Shown here piece after piece: positions 9,091 to 16,585 of a stretch of DNA of 64,000 nucleotides (the first letter of the stretch is position 1; each line of letters begins with the position of its first letter). The notes under the pieces were generated by a model. It did not search any database. It was not told the DNA's origin and saw only the letters and a program-made list of their open reading frames with translations. The translations under genes and the position numbers were made by a program. The DNA comes from UBA12545 sp051024685. GTDB lineage: Bacteria; Bacillota; DSM-521; Neomoorellales; Neomoorellaceae. Where the stretch lies: NCBI GenBank assembly GCA_051024685.1, contig JAZHPA010000005.1, positions 31,429-95,428 of the forward strand, written 5' to 3'.

Positions 9091-9169
9091 GAAGTTCCCT
9101 CCCCCTTCATTCAGGTTTTCTGGGTCCCTCCATATTTAACTTCAGACTATACCTTATCCAGATCAAGAA

Positions 9170-9210
9170 GGGGCTGCACCACCCGCACCTCAGCAAGCCA
9201 AAGCAGCCCC
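9170..9210 (-). other. Inverted repeat between pilin and adhesin genes
   Basis: GGGGCTGC at 9170-9177 pairs with GCAGCCCC at 9203-9210 around a 25-base loop. On the minus strand it is followed by only a weak T tract (TTCTTGAT). It may attenuate read-through from the pilin genes into the adhesin gene. Confidence 0.4.
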
Positions 9211-9255
9211 TCCCGGGAAGTCGCTCACCCTAATACCATCAACAACTTGCGTTTC

Positions 9256-9510
9256 TTACTGCACCGTCATCTCAGTAATAGCACCAGTGTAGCCGGCATA
9301 CAGCTGGGTAATCTGCTCAGTAGCATCGGGCAGTTGCGAAGGCGTAATTATCGCCCTCATGTCGTCGGCCACCGCGCCACCTTGGATGCGGTTGGCGGCA
9401 AGCAGCCCAAATGCAATCGCAGAAGCACCCAACCCGGCTATGATGTCCCACACCAGGGCCTGAATGGTGTAACCGGATTCGTCCTTCAAGAATCTAACAA
9501 TGCGTTTCAT
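9256..9510 (-). CDS. Flp-like major pilin candidate, copy 2
   Basis: 84 residues from the ATG at 9510, which has GAGGAGGGG about 9 bases upstream; upstream in-frame starts lack this. Reads MKRIVRFLKDESG then YTIQALVWDIIAGLG, a hydrophobic helix. KDESG is the Flp prepilin cleavage-site pattern, though the usual Glu5 is replaced. The C-terminal half is a short Thr/Gln-rich tail outside the membrane. It is a close paralogue of the gene just upstream (9579-9836), with the same length and most residues shared. Together with TadABC and CpaB nearby these are the best candidates for the pilus subunit, cut by the peptidase at 3370-3912. Confidence 0.72.
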   Translation of the reverse strand: MKRIVRFLKDESGYTIQALVWDIIAGLGASAIAFGLLAANRIQGGAVADDMRAIITPSQLPDATEQITQLYAGYTGAITEMTVQ

Positions 9511-9578
9511 ACTGGCAAACCCCTCCTCAAATAATTTGATTGTGCCATTAGACACAGTAACCTTAGACACAATAGGCC

Positions 9579-9836
9579 TTACTCCACGGTGACAGCCGTT
9601 ACGGCTCCCGTGTAGCCGGCCTGCACCTGGGTAACCTGCTCCTGGGCACCAGGCAGGCTCGAAGGTGTTACGATGGTCCTTAGGTCGTCGGCACCGGCGC
9701 CGCCTTGGAACCGGCTAGCGCCCAAAATTGCAAAGGCCACCGCAGTACCACCCAAGCCGGCTATGATGTCCCACACCAAAGCCTGAACGGTGTAACCAGA
9801 TTCGTCCTTCAGAAACTCTACCGCACGGCCCAACAT
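9579..9836 (-). CDS. Flp-like major pilin candidate, copy 1
   Basis: 85 residues: MLGRAVEFLKDESG followed by YTVQALVWDIIAGLGGTAVAF. The leader ends in DESG and runs into one membrane helix, as in Flp pilins. The tail is about 35 residues. It has an AAGGAGGG ribosome site, and its message would carry a long GC-rich structured leader (9889-10020). It is a tandem duplicate of the following gene. One could be the main subunit and the other a variant or minor subunit; the sequence cannot tell which. Confidence 0.72.
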   Translation of the reverse strand: MLGRAVEFLKDESGYTVQALVWDIIAGLGGTAVAFAILGASRFQGGAGADDLRTIVTPSSLPGAQEQVTQVQAGYTGAVTAVTVE

Positions 9837-9888
9837 TCCTTACTCCCTCCTTTCTTGTTGGATTTCACGCAGGTGAAATATAATAGGC

Positions 9889-10020
9889 CGCACCGCCGGC
9901 CCGGTTCGCCACCAGCCAGCAATGCGGCCTTCCTGCCACCTCCAGGGACAGCATGGGGAACCGCCGGGCATTACCGGACCTCATCCCCCGGTGCGGTTCC
10001 CCCGCCCCCAGGCCACTATC
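9889..10020 (-). promoter_or_regulatory. Structured GC-rich leader upstream of the pilin genes, family unknown
   Basis: On the minus strand two strong stems precede the pilin gene. GGGGAACCGC pairs with GCGGTTCCCC about 28 bases on. GGCCGCA pairs with TGCGGCC about 30 bases on, the latter closing some 50 bases before the start codon. No coding potential was seen. The conserved boxes of the c-di-GMP-I aptamer (seen at 59.9 kb) are absent. It may be a riboswitch, an mRNA stabiliser or a decayed element. Confidence 0.5.
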
Positions 10021-10083
10021 CATTTTTGACTTAAATCTTGCCTCAAAGCTTTTCTGTATAGTTCTACCACAAAGTGACTTCCT

Positions 10084-10290
10084 CCCTACCCCTAAAAGGG
10101 GTAGGGCTTCCCACCTCTAGGGCTAATGGAACCCCTTCAGCGGAACAGGTGGTACTTACGGGCTTTGACTCCGTTACCGGAAGCCCTCCCACCAGGCGAC
10201 CGTCACTACCGCCGCAACTACGTCAGGTACCTACGCGGCCCTTGACGATACTTCCACAAACCTGTTGAGCCGTTTATCCCAAAGCAGCTA
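10084..10290 (-). ncRNA. Solo omega-RNA-like relic of an IS200/IS605 element
   Basis: The minus strand ends in CCCTACCCC-TTTT-GGGGTAGGG followed by AGGAAGTCAC. This has the same layout (hairpin, then AGGA-GTCA) as the 3' ends of the TnpB omega RNAs at 15.2 and 35.2 kb. About 200 bases of GC-rich sequence precede it, but no tnpB frame remains. It sits between the pilin and TadC genes. Confidence 0.55.
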
Positions 10291-10410
10291 AACCCTGGGT
10301 GGTTTAATAAGCATTGTAGCACAATAAAAATGGGAGAACCCGTCTGCTTACACACGGTTCCCCCGTCACTCCTTATTTTAGCACCTTTAATTCCAGCCGT
10401 CAACCAAAAC

Positions 10411-11235
10411 TCAACTTAGCCGTAACCCGGTAATCATCTTAGCAATATGGTAACCTACCGGCATAAGTGTAACCCCAAGCAGCGCCAGCCCGGGGAAAAG
10501 AAAATAAAGGGTCTGGATTATGGGTCTCGTGCTGAGTCCCTGCTCTATCCTGTACTGGCGGATCCTCTCCATAGTATAGCTCTCTTGGCTGAGTAAGGAG
10601 GTTATGTTCCCCGCGCCTATATCCACACCCCTCTGAAGAACACCAATAAGAATGTTGGCCTCAGGAAGGTTTACTTCTTCCGCAAACCGCTGCAAAGCTC
10701 GCTGCGGCCCCTGGCTCCAACTTCTCAAACACCTCTGAAGTGGCTCCCTGATAAGGCTGATCATGTACACACCCGCTGACAGAGCATCGTAAAGGCTGTA
10801 CCCGCTCGAAGCGTAGAGACTTATTATTTCGCCCAGCAGGATGACCTCTCCAGCCTTCCGCTCCTCCTGCACTTTCCTCTTAAGCCACAAATACGCCTTC
10901 CCCATAAGACGGCCCAATAACCACCCAAGAGCGGCACCAATGAAGCCCTTCCATATCCCGTAAGGAAACTGAGCGAGAACAACGAAGCCCCCAGTTGCAC
11001 CAGCCACTCCGCCGTAGTATTCCTCCCATGGCACTTCTTGCAATGTTCGGATCAAAGCCGACTTGGTCCTGGCCGCATGTCTAGGTCTATACCGGGAGCC
11101 CAGCTTCTCATCCACGTAGAACATCAGTTGGAACACTAGCCATCCCACGCTTAAAGCCGCAACTAAAACTAATATATCCGCGCCGTACAAGGTCCACATC
11201 CTTGCGGCATACTCCGCCAGCAGTTCCCCCGTCAT
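10411..11235 (-). CDS. Tad pilus inner-membrane platform protein, TadC-like (T2SSF)
   Basis: 274 residues with N-terminal membrane segments (LVLVAALSVGWLVFQLMFY), a central helical T2SSF-type domain and two C-terminal membrane helices ending near the tail. The spacing of the helices, and the position straight after TadB with a 4-base ATGA overlap, match TadC. TadB and TadC form the platform that couples the ATPase to pilin extraction from the membrane. The motif ERIRQYRIEQGLSTRPI, rich in Arg and just before the last helices, is typical of T2SSF proteins. It is the last gene of the tadA-tadB-tadC run and is followed by an IS relic. Confidence 0.82.
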   Translation of the reverse strand: MTGELLAEYAARMWTLYGADILVLVAALSVGWLVFQLMFYVDEKLGSRYRPRHAARTKSALIRTLQEVPWEEYYGGVAGATGGFVVLAQFPYGIWKGFIGAALGWLLGRLMGKAYLWLKRKVQEERKAGEVILLGEIISLYASSGYSLYDALSAGVYMISLIREPLQRCLRSWSQGPQRALQRFAEEVNLPEANILIGVLQRGVDIGAGNITSLLSQESYTMERIRQYRIEQGLSTRPIIQTLYFLFPGLALLGVTLMPVGYHIAKMITGLRLS

Positions 11236-12185
11236 ATCTCTACCCTCCTCAGCAGAAGGTCAAGAGCTATACCCACTGAAACAGACACAAACATAAGCAT
11301 TACCACCAGCTTCCCCAGAGCAGTCGCAAAGAAACCGCGGGAATCCGGGAAGATGAGCTGGGTAATGATGAACCCCGGGAATACCAGGAGGTTTAAAAGA
11401 ATACCCACCTTTCGTTCACCGCTCAACTCAGCTGCGTTCTTGTATTCCAGCATCTTTTGCGAGCTTACGCGGACCGCCAGGTGGGGCATCGTCTTGACCA
11501 CGGTCTGGTCTTCGGAGGCCGCTATCAGCATCTGGGCCCACACTCTCACGTAGTCGTTGTCTACTGATTCGGCCAGCTTCCTAAAGGCCTCATGGGGCCT
11601 TTTCCCCGTGGCCAGATCACGCACGCATTGCTCAAGGTGCTTCCGTAAGGGATTGCCCGTACTCCGTGCCGTGCGTTCAAGGGCCTCCTGGAGGTTCTTC
11701 ACCGTCTGAAATTCCGCTACAAACATCTGTATAGCAAGAGGTACCTGCTCTACCAGTTTCTTATCGTAATTCTGCACGGCCCAGTTTAGAAGCTGGACCG
11801 GAAGCGACGCCAGGCACATGGCAATAACGGTGGATATTGCAATGTTGCGGAACAAGATAGCTCCAGCGGTTATACCGGCTATTGCTAGGACTACCATAAG
11901 GTTAAATAGAGCGTAGGAACTGATTTTCCATCCCGCCTTGGCCAGCCTGCTCGCTGCATACCGGTTCCACCCCTCCAGCCACCTCGGCTGCTGGGGCTTC
12001 TTCTTCTGTTCCACGGCCCTCCTAATGGCTTCCGGCAGAGAGCTTAAAAAATGTTCCCTCCTGCGACGACTCTGAAAGGCGCCAACGGCCACCTCAATCG
12101 CGCTTAGCAATCTGTTGAGGGCCATGTACGAGAGGCCGCCCGCGGCCAGCGCTATTCCTACCAGATATATCAGGTCGATTCCCAT
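11232..12185 (-). CDS. Tad pilus inner-membrane platform protein, TadB-like (T2SSF)
   Basis: 317 residues: an N-terminal membrane helix, a basic cytoplasmic stretch, a pair of helices near 95-145, a helical T2SSF domain (150-260) and a C-terminal membrane pair. The T2SSF region shows the usual pattern (FVAEFQTVKNLQEALERTA ... HLEQCVRDLATGKRPHEAF). Its start overlaps the end of the ATPase gene by 16 bases and its end overlaps TadC by 4, so the three are made as a coupled unit. It should act in the cell membrane as part of the pilus assembly platform. Confidence 0.85.
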   Translation of the reverse strand: MGIDLIYLVGIALAAGGLSYMALNRLLSAIEVAVGAFQSRRRREHFLSSLPEAIRRAVEQKKKPQQPRWLEGWNRYAASRLAKAGWKISSYALFNLMVVLAIAGITAGAILFRNIAISTVIAMCLASLPVQLLNWAVQNYDKKLVEQVPLAIQMFVAEFQTVKNLQEALERTARSTGNPLRKHLEQCVRDLATGKRPHEAFRKLAESVDNDYVRVWAQMLIAASEDQTVVKTMPHLAVRVSSQKMLEYKNAAELSGERKVGILLNLLVFPGFIITQLIFPDSRGFFATALGKLVVMLMFVSVSVGIALDLLLRRVEI

Positions 12186-13501
12186 AGCCCCACCAGCTCC
12201 TCGAGTTCCTGCATGGACACTCCGTACTTAAATAGCTTCCTCTGGAGGGCCTCCGAAATAAACTGCGGGTGGACCCAGGTGCCCTCTTCGTAGTTCGCTT
12301 CCGAAGGTTGCCACACGCACAGGTCGCGGAACACGGGTCCACTATCTCCCGGAGAAACTTCTACCACATGCTCCACTTTCTTCACTCCGCTAACGTTGTT
12401 ACCGTACATGTGGACTACCACATTGAAAGCCGAAGCTACCTGCCTTTCCAGGAGTTCCACCGGCAGGCGCCTGCCCTCCTCCAGGGCCATCTGGGCAAGA
12501 GTGGTAACCGCCTCATACGGCGACCCCACGTGTATGGTGCCCATAGAACCATCGTGCCCGCGGCGGCACGCCTCTATCATCTGCCCGGCCTCACCAAGCC
12601 CTCTTGCTTCGCCCACTATTATCACGTCCGGAGTGAGCCGGAGGATGATGGTAAAGCACCTCCTCATGTCCCACCCGATTTCCGGGTGTGCCTCCAGGGC
12701 AACGATGTCCCTTTCCGGGTACCAGTCCTGAAGAACCAGCTCACGGTCGGTCTCCAGCGTCACTATTCTGAGCCTCGGGTCCAAATGCTTCACCAGCCAC
12801 CTCAAGAGCGTTGTTTTACCGCTGCCCGTCCCTCCGCTGATGAGGATATTTGCCCGCCCTTTGACCAGGCATTTGAACAACTCCATCGTGTACCTGTCCA
12901 TCGTCCCGCTCTGGAGGTAATTCTCATCAGATATGTCAAAAGTACCGTGCTTTCTCACGACAAAGCACGGCCTGTCGGTCAGCGGAGGGCACAGCGCCGT
13001 AATTCTTGAGCCGTCCAAACGCCGCGACTCTACTCCCGGGTTGCCTTCATCGAGTGATATGCGGTCGTGCTCCAGCATCCTCCTGACAATCTTGAAGACG
13101 TGCTCGTCATCTTTGAATTTTATACGGGCCTGGCGGTTGCGACCCCTCTCCTGGAAGTACACATGCTCCGCGTCATTTACCCTTATTTCATCCACTTCCG
13201 GCGCATGGTAGAGCTCTTCTATAACGTCCATACCCCAGAGGTACTTGTATATTTCCCAGGCCGCCTCTTCAGTCCTCATCCCGTGGACGCTTATACTGTA
13301 CCGGTGCATAACGGCAGCGATAAAACGGACCGCCTTTTCGGCACAGCACGCCCTGCCAGCCTTAAGGTCCGCCAGCAGAGCCTCTACCTCTTCCTGGGGC
13401 ATGCCCAGGTCCGCCTTCGGGTCTGCTACCAGCGACTGCACCAGGAACGTGGCTTCGTACAGGCTCTTACTGCCCACCTGTACCTTCATGTCCACCTTCA
13501 C
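12170..13501 (-). CDS. tadA: Tad pilus assembly ATPase, TadA/CpaF (VirB11 superfamily)
   Basis: 443 residues; the GTG at 13501 or the ATG four codons on may be used. The Walker A motif GGTGSGKT lies at 223-230, an Asp box (RIVTLETDRELVL) at about 250, a Walker B-type segment DVIIVGEARG near 290 and a His box (GSMGTIHVGS) near 320: the full set for secretion ATPases. The N-terminal domain precedes it as in CpaF. The protein forms a hexamer on the cytoplasmic face and drives pilin polymerisation with TadB and TadC. It overlaps cpaB by 35 bases. A second, more divergent CpaF-like ATPase is at 25853-27205. Confidence 0.92.
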   Translation of the reverse strand: MKVDMKVQVGSKSLYEATFLVQSLVADPKADLGMPQEEVEALLADLKAGRACCAEKAVRFIAAVMHRYSISVHGMRTEEAAWEIYKYLWGMDVIEELYHAPEVDEIRVNDAEHVYFQERGRNRQARIKFKDDEHVFKIVRRMLEHDRISLDEGNPGVESRRLDGSRITALCPPLTDRPCFVVRKHGTFDISDENYLQSGTMDRYTMELFKCLVKGRANILISGGTGSGKTTLLRWLVKHLDPRLRIVTLETDRELVLQDWYPERDIVALEAHPEIGWDMRRCFTIILRLTPDVIIVGEARGLGEAGQMIEACRRGHDGSMGTIHVGSPYEAVTTLAQMALEEGRRLPVELLERQVASAFNVVVHMYGNNVSGVKKVEHVVEVSPGDSGPVFRDLCVWQPSEANYEEGTWVHPQFISEALQRKLFKYGVSMQELEELVGLWEST

Positions 13502-14216
13502 CCCCTTTTTTGGCCAGGACTATCTTGCCGTCAACAGTCGCCCCCGCCAGAGTAGCCGCCTCGCTCTCCTTGACTTTCAATACCACGATGGCGGGCGACT
13601 TGTCGTTGCTATTTCTGTTATTGGCCTGCGTTGTATTCAGGCTGGCTCTTATTTCGCCCAGAAGGCTTTCCGCACTCTTGTTTTTCACGTCCACCACCAC
13701 GGCTCCCGTCGCTATCAATTTGCCCGGGACCAGGTCCTGGCCGGTCTTAGCATTTTCCTGTTTTTCAGGCACCCAGTATACGTCCACCCGGTCACCAGCA
13801 GCGATGCTCATGCCCACTGCCCCCACGGCATCCACCGGCACTGAGATCTTCCTTTCGCCGGAATTAACCACGAGCGAACTGTCCTCCAGTTTTTGGAGCA
13901 ATATCTGTTCCCCCCTGTAGATAGGGGTCAAAGCTGTTTTGCCTATAACCTGGCGAGGGTCCTGAACCGCACCGGTCTGGCGGCTGCCAGCAGGCATGGA
14001 GACGTATCCCAGGTCATCCGCAGTTATCACTTTGTAGGCCGGAATTTCCCGACTCGCCACTAAGACCTGTTCCAGGGGACGGTTCTTAACCGCCCACCCT
14101 CTGAGGCCCAGAGCGCTGCCAACGGCTATGCCAACTGCTATAAAAACCATGAGAAACCGTTTTACTCCTGGAAAACCCAGACCGCCCAACCTGGGCAGGC
14201 GCAACATTGCCAACAA
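13467..14216 (-). CDS. cpaB: Pilus assembly protein CpaB/RcpC, SAF domain
   Basis: 249 residues. One N-terminal membrane helix (FLMVFIAVGIAVGSALGL) is followed by an SAF domain. Its features are VLVASREIPAYKVITADDL near residues 50-70, the IGKTAL...GEQIL pattern typical of CpaB, and the RcpC-type core GDRVDVYW. CpaB proteins are extracytoplasmic, bind cell wall or the secretin, and are needed for Flp pilus formation. The start is a TTG at 14216 with AAGGAG six bases upstream. It lies between cpaE and tadA, the usual Tad order. In Gram-positive Tad systems no outer-membrane secretin is needed and none is present. Confidence 0.88.
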   Translation of the reverse strand: MLAMLRLPRLGGLGFPGVKRFLMVFIAVGIAVGSALGLRGWAVKNRPLEQVLVASREIPAYKVITADDLGYVSMPAGSRQTGAVQDPRQVIGKTALTPIYRGEQILLQKLEDSSLVVNSGERKISVPVDAVGAVGMSIAAGDRVDVYWVPEKQENAKTGQDLVPGKLIATGAVVVDVKNKSAESLLGEIRASLNTTQANNRNSNDKSPAIVVLKVKESEAATLAGATVDGKIVLAKKGGEGGHEGTGGQ

Positions 14217-14245
14217 TCACCACTCCTTCCTGCTCCTTTCGTTAC

Positions 14246-15133
14246 TTAACTAGCGGCAAAAAGGCTCTGCAAAAATCCCTTCTTTTCCGACCGAACCTCG
14301 TACAGTCTAGCTTTGAGCTCTTCGAGGCTCTTTAGCAAGACACTACCCTTCCGCACAAATCTTCTCTCCTCCATAGCTCGGGCCAGGTCCTTCTCCTCCG
14401 GAACAAATACCACCGCTTCCACTCCCAGCGTCTTCTGCACTTCCGCGTCCGGCCTGCACCGGTTGGCTACAAGTACTACGTCTTTCTGGCGGAAATCCGC
14501 TATCAGTAAGGCAAGCCTCACCAGCTCCTGATAGCCTCCTCCTGTGACCATGACCAAGGTGTTGGCGTTCTGTACCGCCTCTCTAGTAACCGCATCTTCC
14601 CTGTTGGGAAGGTCTATAACTACCGCGTCGTAATCACGCCGGGCATAAGTCAAAACTTGTGCCACAAGCTCTCTTGTAACTTCGCCCTCAGATAGCCTAC
14701 GCGGAGGCTGGAGGACGTGGAGCATGTTTTCCACTTCTATAACGGCGTCCGCCAAGCCGTCTTTCACGGAACACATATGAGGGTATTCCGGTAGGTCCAG
14801 ATAATAGCAAAGGTCGCTTCCTCCTCCGGCCGTATTCAGGTCAATCAGAAGCACACGCATCATGTCTTTAAGCATATATGCCAGGTGTATGGCTATCGCC
14901 GTACAGCCAACCCCGCCCCGTGCCCGCCAGACGGCTATCACCCTCTGACGGTATGCCGTTTTCACCGAGGTCACCTGTATGGCGGGCTGGGAAACCTGTG
15001 CCGGAATTTCGGATATATCGGCCTTCCCACTTAGTATGTCTACTACCGTTTCCACGGGTATTTTTAGTGCAGCAGCGATGGCTTCGTTATCAAGATAGGC
15101 CGCCATCCTCTTTACGCGGTCTCTTAAATCCAT
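14246..15133 (-). CDS. CpaE/MinD-family pilus localisation ATPase with altered P-loop
   Basis: 295 residues. The frame is open upstream into the TnpB element, but the ATG at 15133 has GGGGGG six bases upstream and gives a sensible N-terminus (MDLRDRVKRMAAYL). An N-terminal helix-turn-helix-like stretch is followed by a MinD/ParA fold. The signature KGGVGKT appears as RGGVGCT, so both the signature Lys and the P-loop Lys are changed. The later DLPN and TGGGYQE strands are kept. CpaE places the Tad machine at the pole or septum; some homologues are poor ATPases. The gene starts the cpaE-cpaB-tadABC operon. Confidence 0.82.
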   Translation of the reverse strand: MDLRDRVKRMAAYLDNEAIAAALKIPVETVVDILSGKADISEIPAQVSQPAIQVTSVKTAYRQRVIAVWRARGGVGCTAIAIHLAYMLKDMMRVLLIDLNTAGGGSDLCYYLDLPEYPHMCSVKDGLADAVIEVENMLHVLQPPRRLSEGEVTRELVAQVLTYARRDYDAVVIDLPNREDAVTREAVQNANTLVMVTGGGYQELVRLALLIADFRQKDVVLVANRCRPDAEVQKTLGVEAVVFVPEEKDLARAMEERRFVRKGSVLLKSLEELKARLYEVRSEKKGFLQSLFAAS

Positions 15134-15211
15134 AAACATCCCCCCAACAAAAGGGACTCTCCTCCAAAAACAAAAAGGCCGACCCAGGAAAGGGCCAGCC
15201 TGTGACGTCCT

Positions 15212-15231
15212 CCCCTCAATAAATTGAGGGG
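15212..15231 (-). repeat. End palindrome, right copy (omega-RNA 3' hairpin)
   Basis: CCCCTCAATAAATTGAGGGG, identical to 16522-16541. On the minus strand it is followed by AGGACGTCAC, the usual end of this RNA class; the guide would follow. Confidence 0.8.
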
Positions 15232-15236
15232 CATCC

Positions 15237-16469
15237 TCAAGCGGATGCACGCAGCGCTTTGTTTCTGCGCTCCGGTTCGGCGCCGCCGTGCCACCCCAAT
15301 CGGTATGACACGACCGCGGGCCGCGCCACACGGCCACTACTCCCCTTCACGGGAGATACCTGGAACGCCCTCTCGTAGATGTTGAGAGCACCGTTTACGT
15401 CGGCCTGCGCTCTCCACCCGCAGAAGCAGATGTATAGTCCCCGATGTCTCCTGTTTGAGGCTTTTTTTACCCCACAACTATGGCAGGTCTTAGAAGTGTT
15501 CTCTTCGTCTATATCATCGCGGACCGTAATCCCGACCAGCTCACCCTTGTACTTGAGCATATTAATCAACTTCCGGTACGGCCAGGCGTGAAGCCGCTGG
15601 TTCAGCCGGTCTCCATAATCGATGCCCTCCCGAATACCGCTGAGGTTCCCTATAACTATTTCTTTCACACCTCGCTGCAAGCACTCAGCAATGAAGTGAG
15701 ACGTAGCTATGTGTAATAATTGCGCTACCTGCTTCTTCTCACGGTGTACTATCTGCCTCCACCGCCATGAGTTCTGTTGGAGATTCGCCCGTACCTTCTG
15801 CCAGTACCGCCTTATCGCCTTGATCAGCCTGCCGGAGTAGAGCGTTACCGTGCCATCGTCGAAAGCGCAGGCCATGAGGACCGTCTCGCCAAGGTCTACC
15901 GCCGCTCTCCCCAACCCGCCGTTTTCGTGCGGCTTAACTTCCACCATCAGACGGGCCTCTATCTTCCCGGAATACCTGTCGTAGATGATGGAAAGCTCGC
16001 GCACGCGCTCGTATTCGACGTCGGGACGATGGGATATCCGGAATGTTACCTGCTTTACACCGTCTTTACGGCTGGTGCCCAGGCTCAGCGTGACCCTGTC
16101 TCCGTCTACTTTGAACCCGCTCTGCACGTACTTGAGCGGGGAGAGACAGCTCTTCCGCCGGAAGCCGGGAGCTTCATGACGCGTTAAGCCTTTCTTCTTC
16201 AGGGCGAAGAAAGACCTATACGTTTCCCGCACTTCGTCCCGGGTGAGCTGCACGGACATCGAGTAATAACCTTTAGCTCCGGGCAGATCCTTCAAGATAC
16301 GGTTGAGGTTCTTCCGGGAAATATCCACCTTCCCGGTCTCTCCGTATTCTCTGCGAAGGTGCCACAGAAGGCCGTTGTAGACCTTCGTTGCACAGAGCAT
16401 GGCGTCCTTGAGAACGGCCCCGGTCTGGGGATCAGCGTAGACCTGAGCCTTGAGAGTAAGCAGGGGCAC
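15237..16469 (-). CDS. tnpB: TnpB, RNA-guided nuclease family (RuvC-II Glu replaced by Gly)
   Basis: 410 residues from a GTG at 16469 with GGAGGAGG upstream. A wedge/REC-like N-terminal half is followed by the RuvC core: RuvC-I AAVDLGETVL (Asp192), RuvC-II IVIGNLSGIRE, a zinc ribbon (Cys329, 332, 348, 350) and RuvC-III AQADVNGALNI (Asp357). In well-studied TnpB the RuvC-II position is Glu (IVxED); here it is Gly274. Families with a displaced catalytic Glu are known, so activity cannot be ruled out. TnpB binds an omega RNA transcribed from its own 3' end and cuts matching DNA, favouring retention of the transposon. The gene's 3' end runs into the hairpin at 15212. Confidence 0.9.
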   Translation of the reverse strand: MPLLTLKAQVYADPQTGAVLKDAMLCATKVYNGLLWHLRREYGETGKVDISRKNLNRILKDLPGAKGYYSMSVQLTRDEVRETYRSFFALKKKGLTRHEAPGFRRKSCLSPLKYVQSGFKVDGDRVTLSLGTSRKDGVKQVTFRISHRPDVEYERVRELSIIYDRYSGKIEARLMVEVKPHENGGLGRAAVDLGETVLMACAFDDGTVTLYSGRLIKAIRRYWQKVRANLQQNSWRWRQIVHREKKQVAQLLHIATSHFIAECLQRGVKEIVIGNLSGIREGIDYGDRLNQRLHAWPYRKLINMLKYKGELVGITVRDDIDEENTSKTCHSCGVKKASNRRHRGLYICFCGWRAQADVNGALNIYERAFQVSPVKGSSGRVARPAVVSYRLGWHGGAEPERRNKALRASA

Positions 16470-16521
16470 TTAGTCACCTCCTCCTGATAATTTGAATAAC
16501 AGGGCGAGGGGGTCCGTGTAT

Positions 16522-16541
16522 CCCCTCAATAAATTGAGGGG
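16522..16541 (-). repeat. End palindrome, left copy
   Basis: Same 20 bases as 15212-15231. It lies inside a larger imperfect stem (GCGAGGGGG...CCCCCTCGC) that may also stop transcription arriving from the 16586-18145 gene. Confidence 0.7.
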
Positions 16542-16585
16542 GATTACTGCCCCCTCGCGCTCCCCCATTTTTTCTAAACCTTTGA

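Larger units (their letters stand above)
15205..16545 (-). mobile_element. IS200/IS605-group element with tnpB only (IS1341-like)
   Basis: A tnpB gene is bracketed by two copies of the same 20-base palindrome CCCCTCAATAAATTGAGGGG, at 15212-15231 (right end, inside the omega RNA 3' hairpin) and 16522-16541 (left end). No Y1 transposase is present, so movement would need one supplied in trans. It sits between the secreted-protein cassette and cpaE. Confidence 0.75.

Noticed and set aside
9889..10020. c-di-GMP riboswitch in the pilin leader
   Set aside because: The boxes GGGCAAACC, ACGCAAAGC and GGGCCTAA seen at 59.9 kb are absent, so it is listed only as an unknown structured leader.
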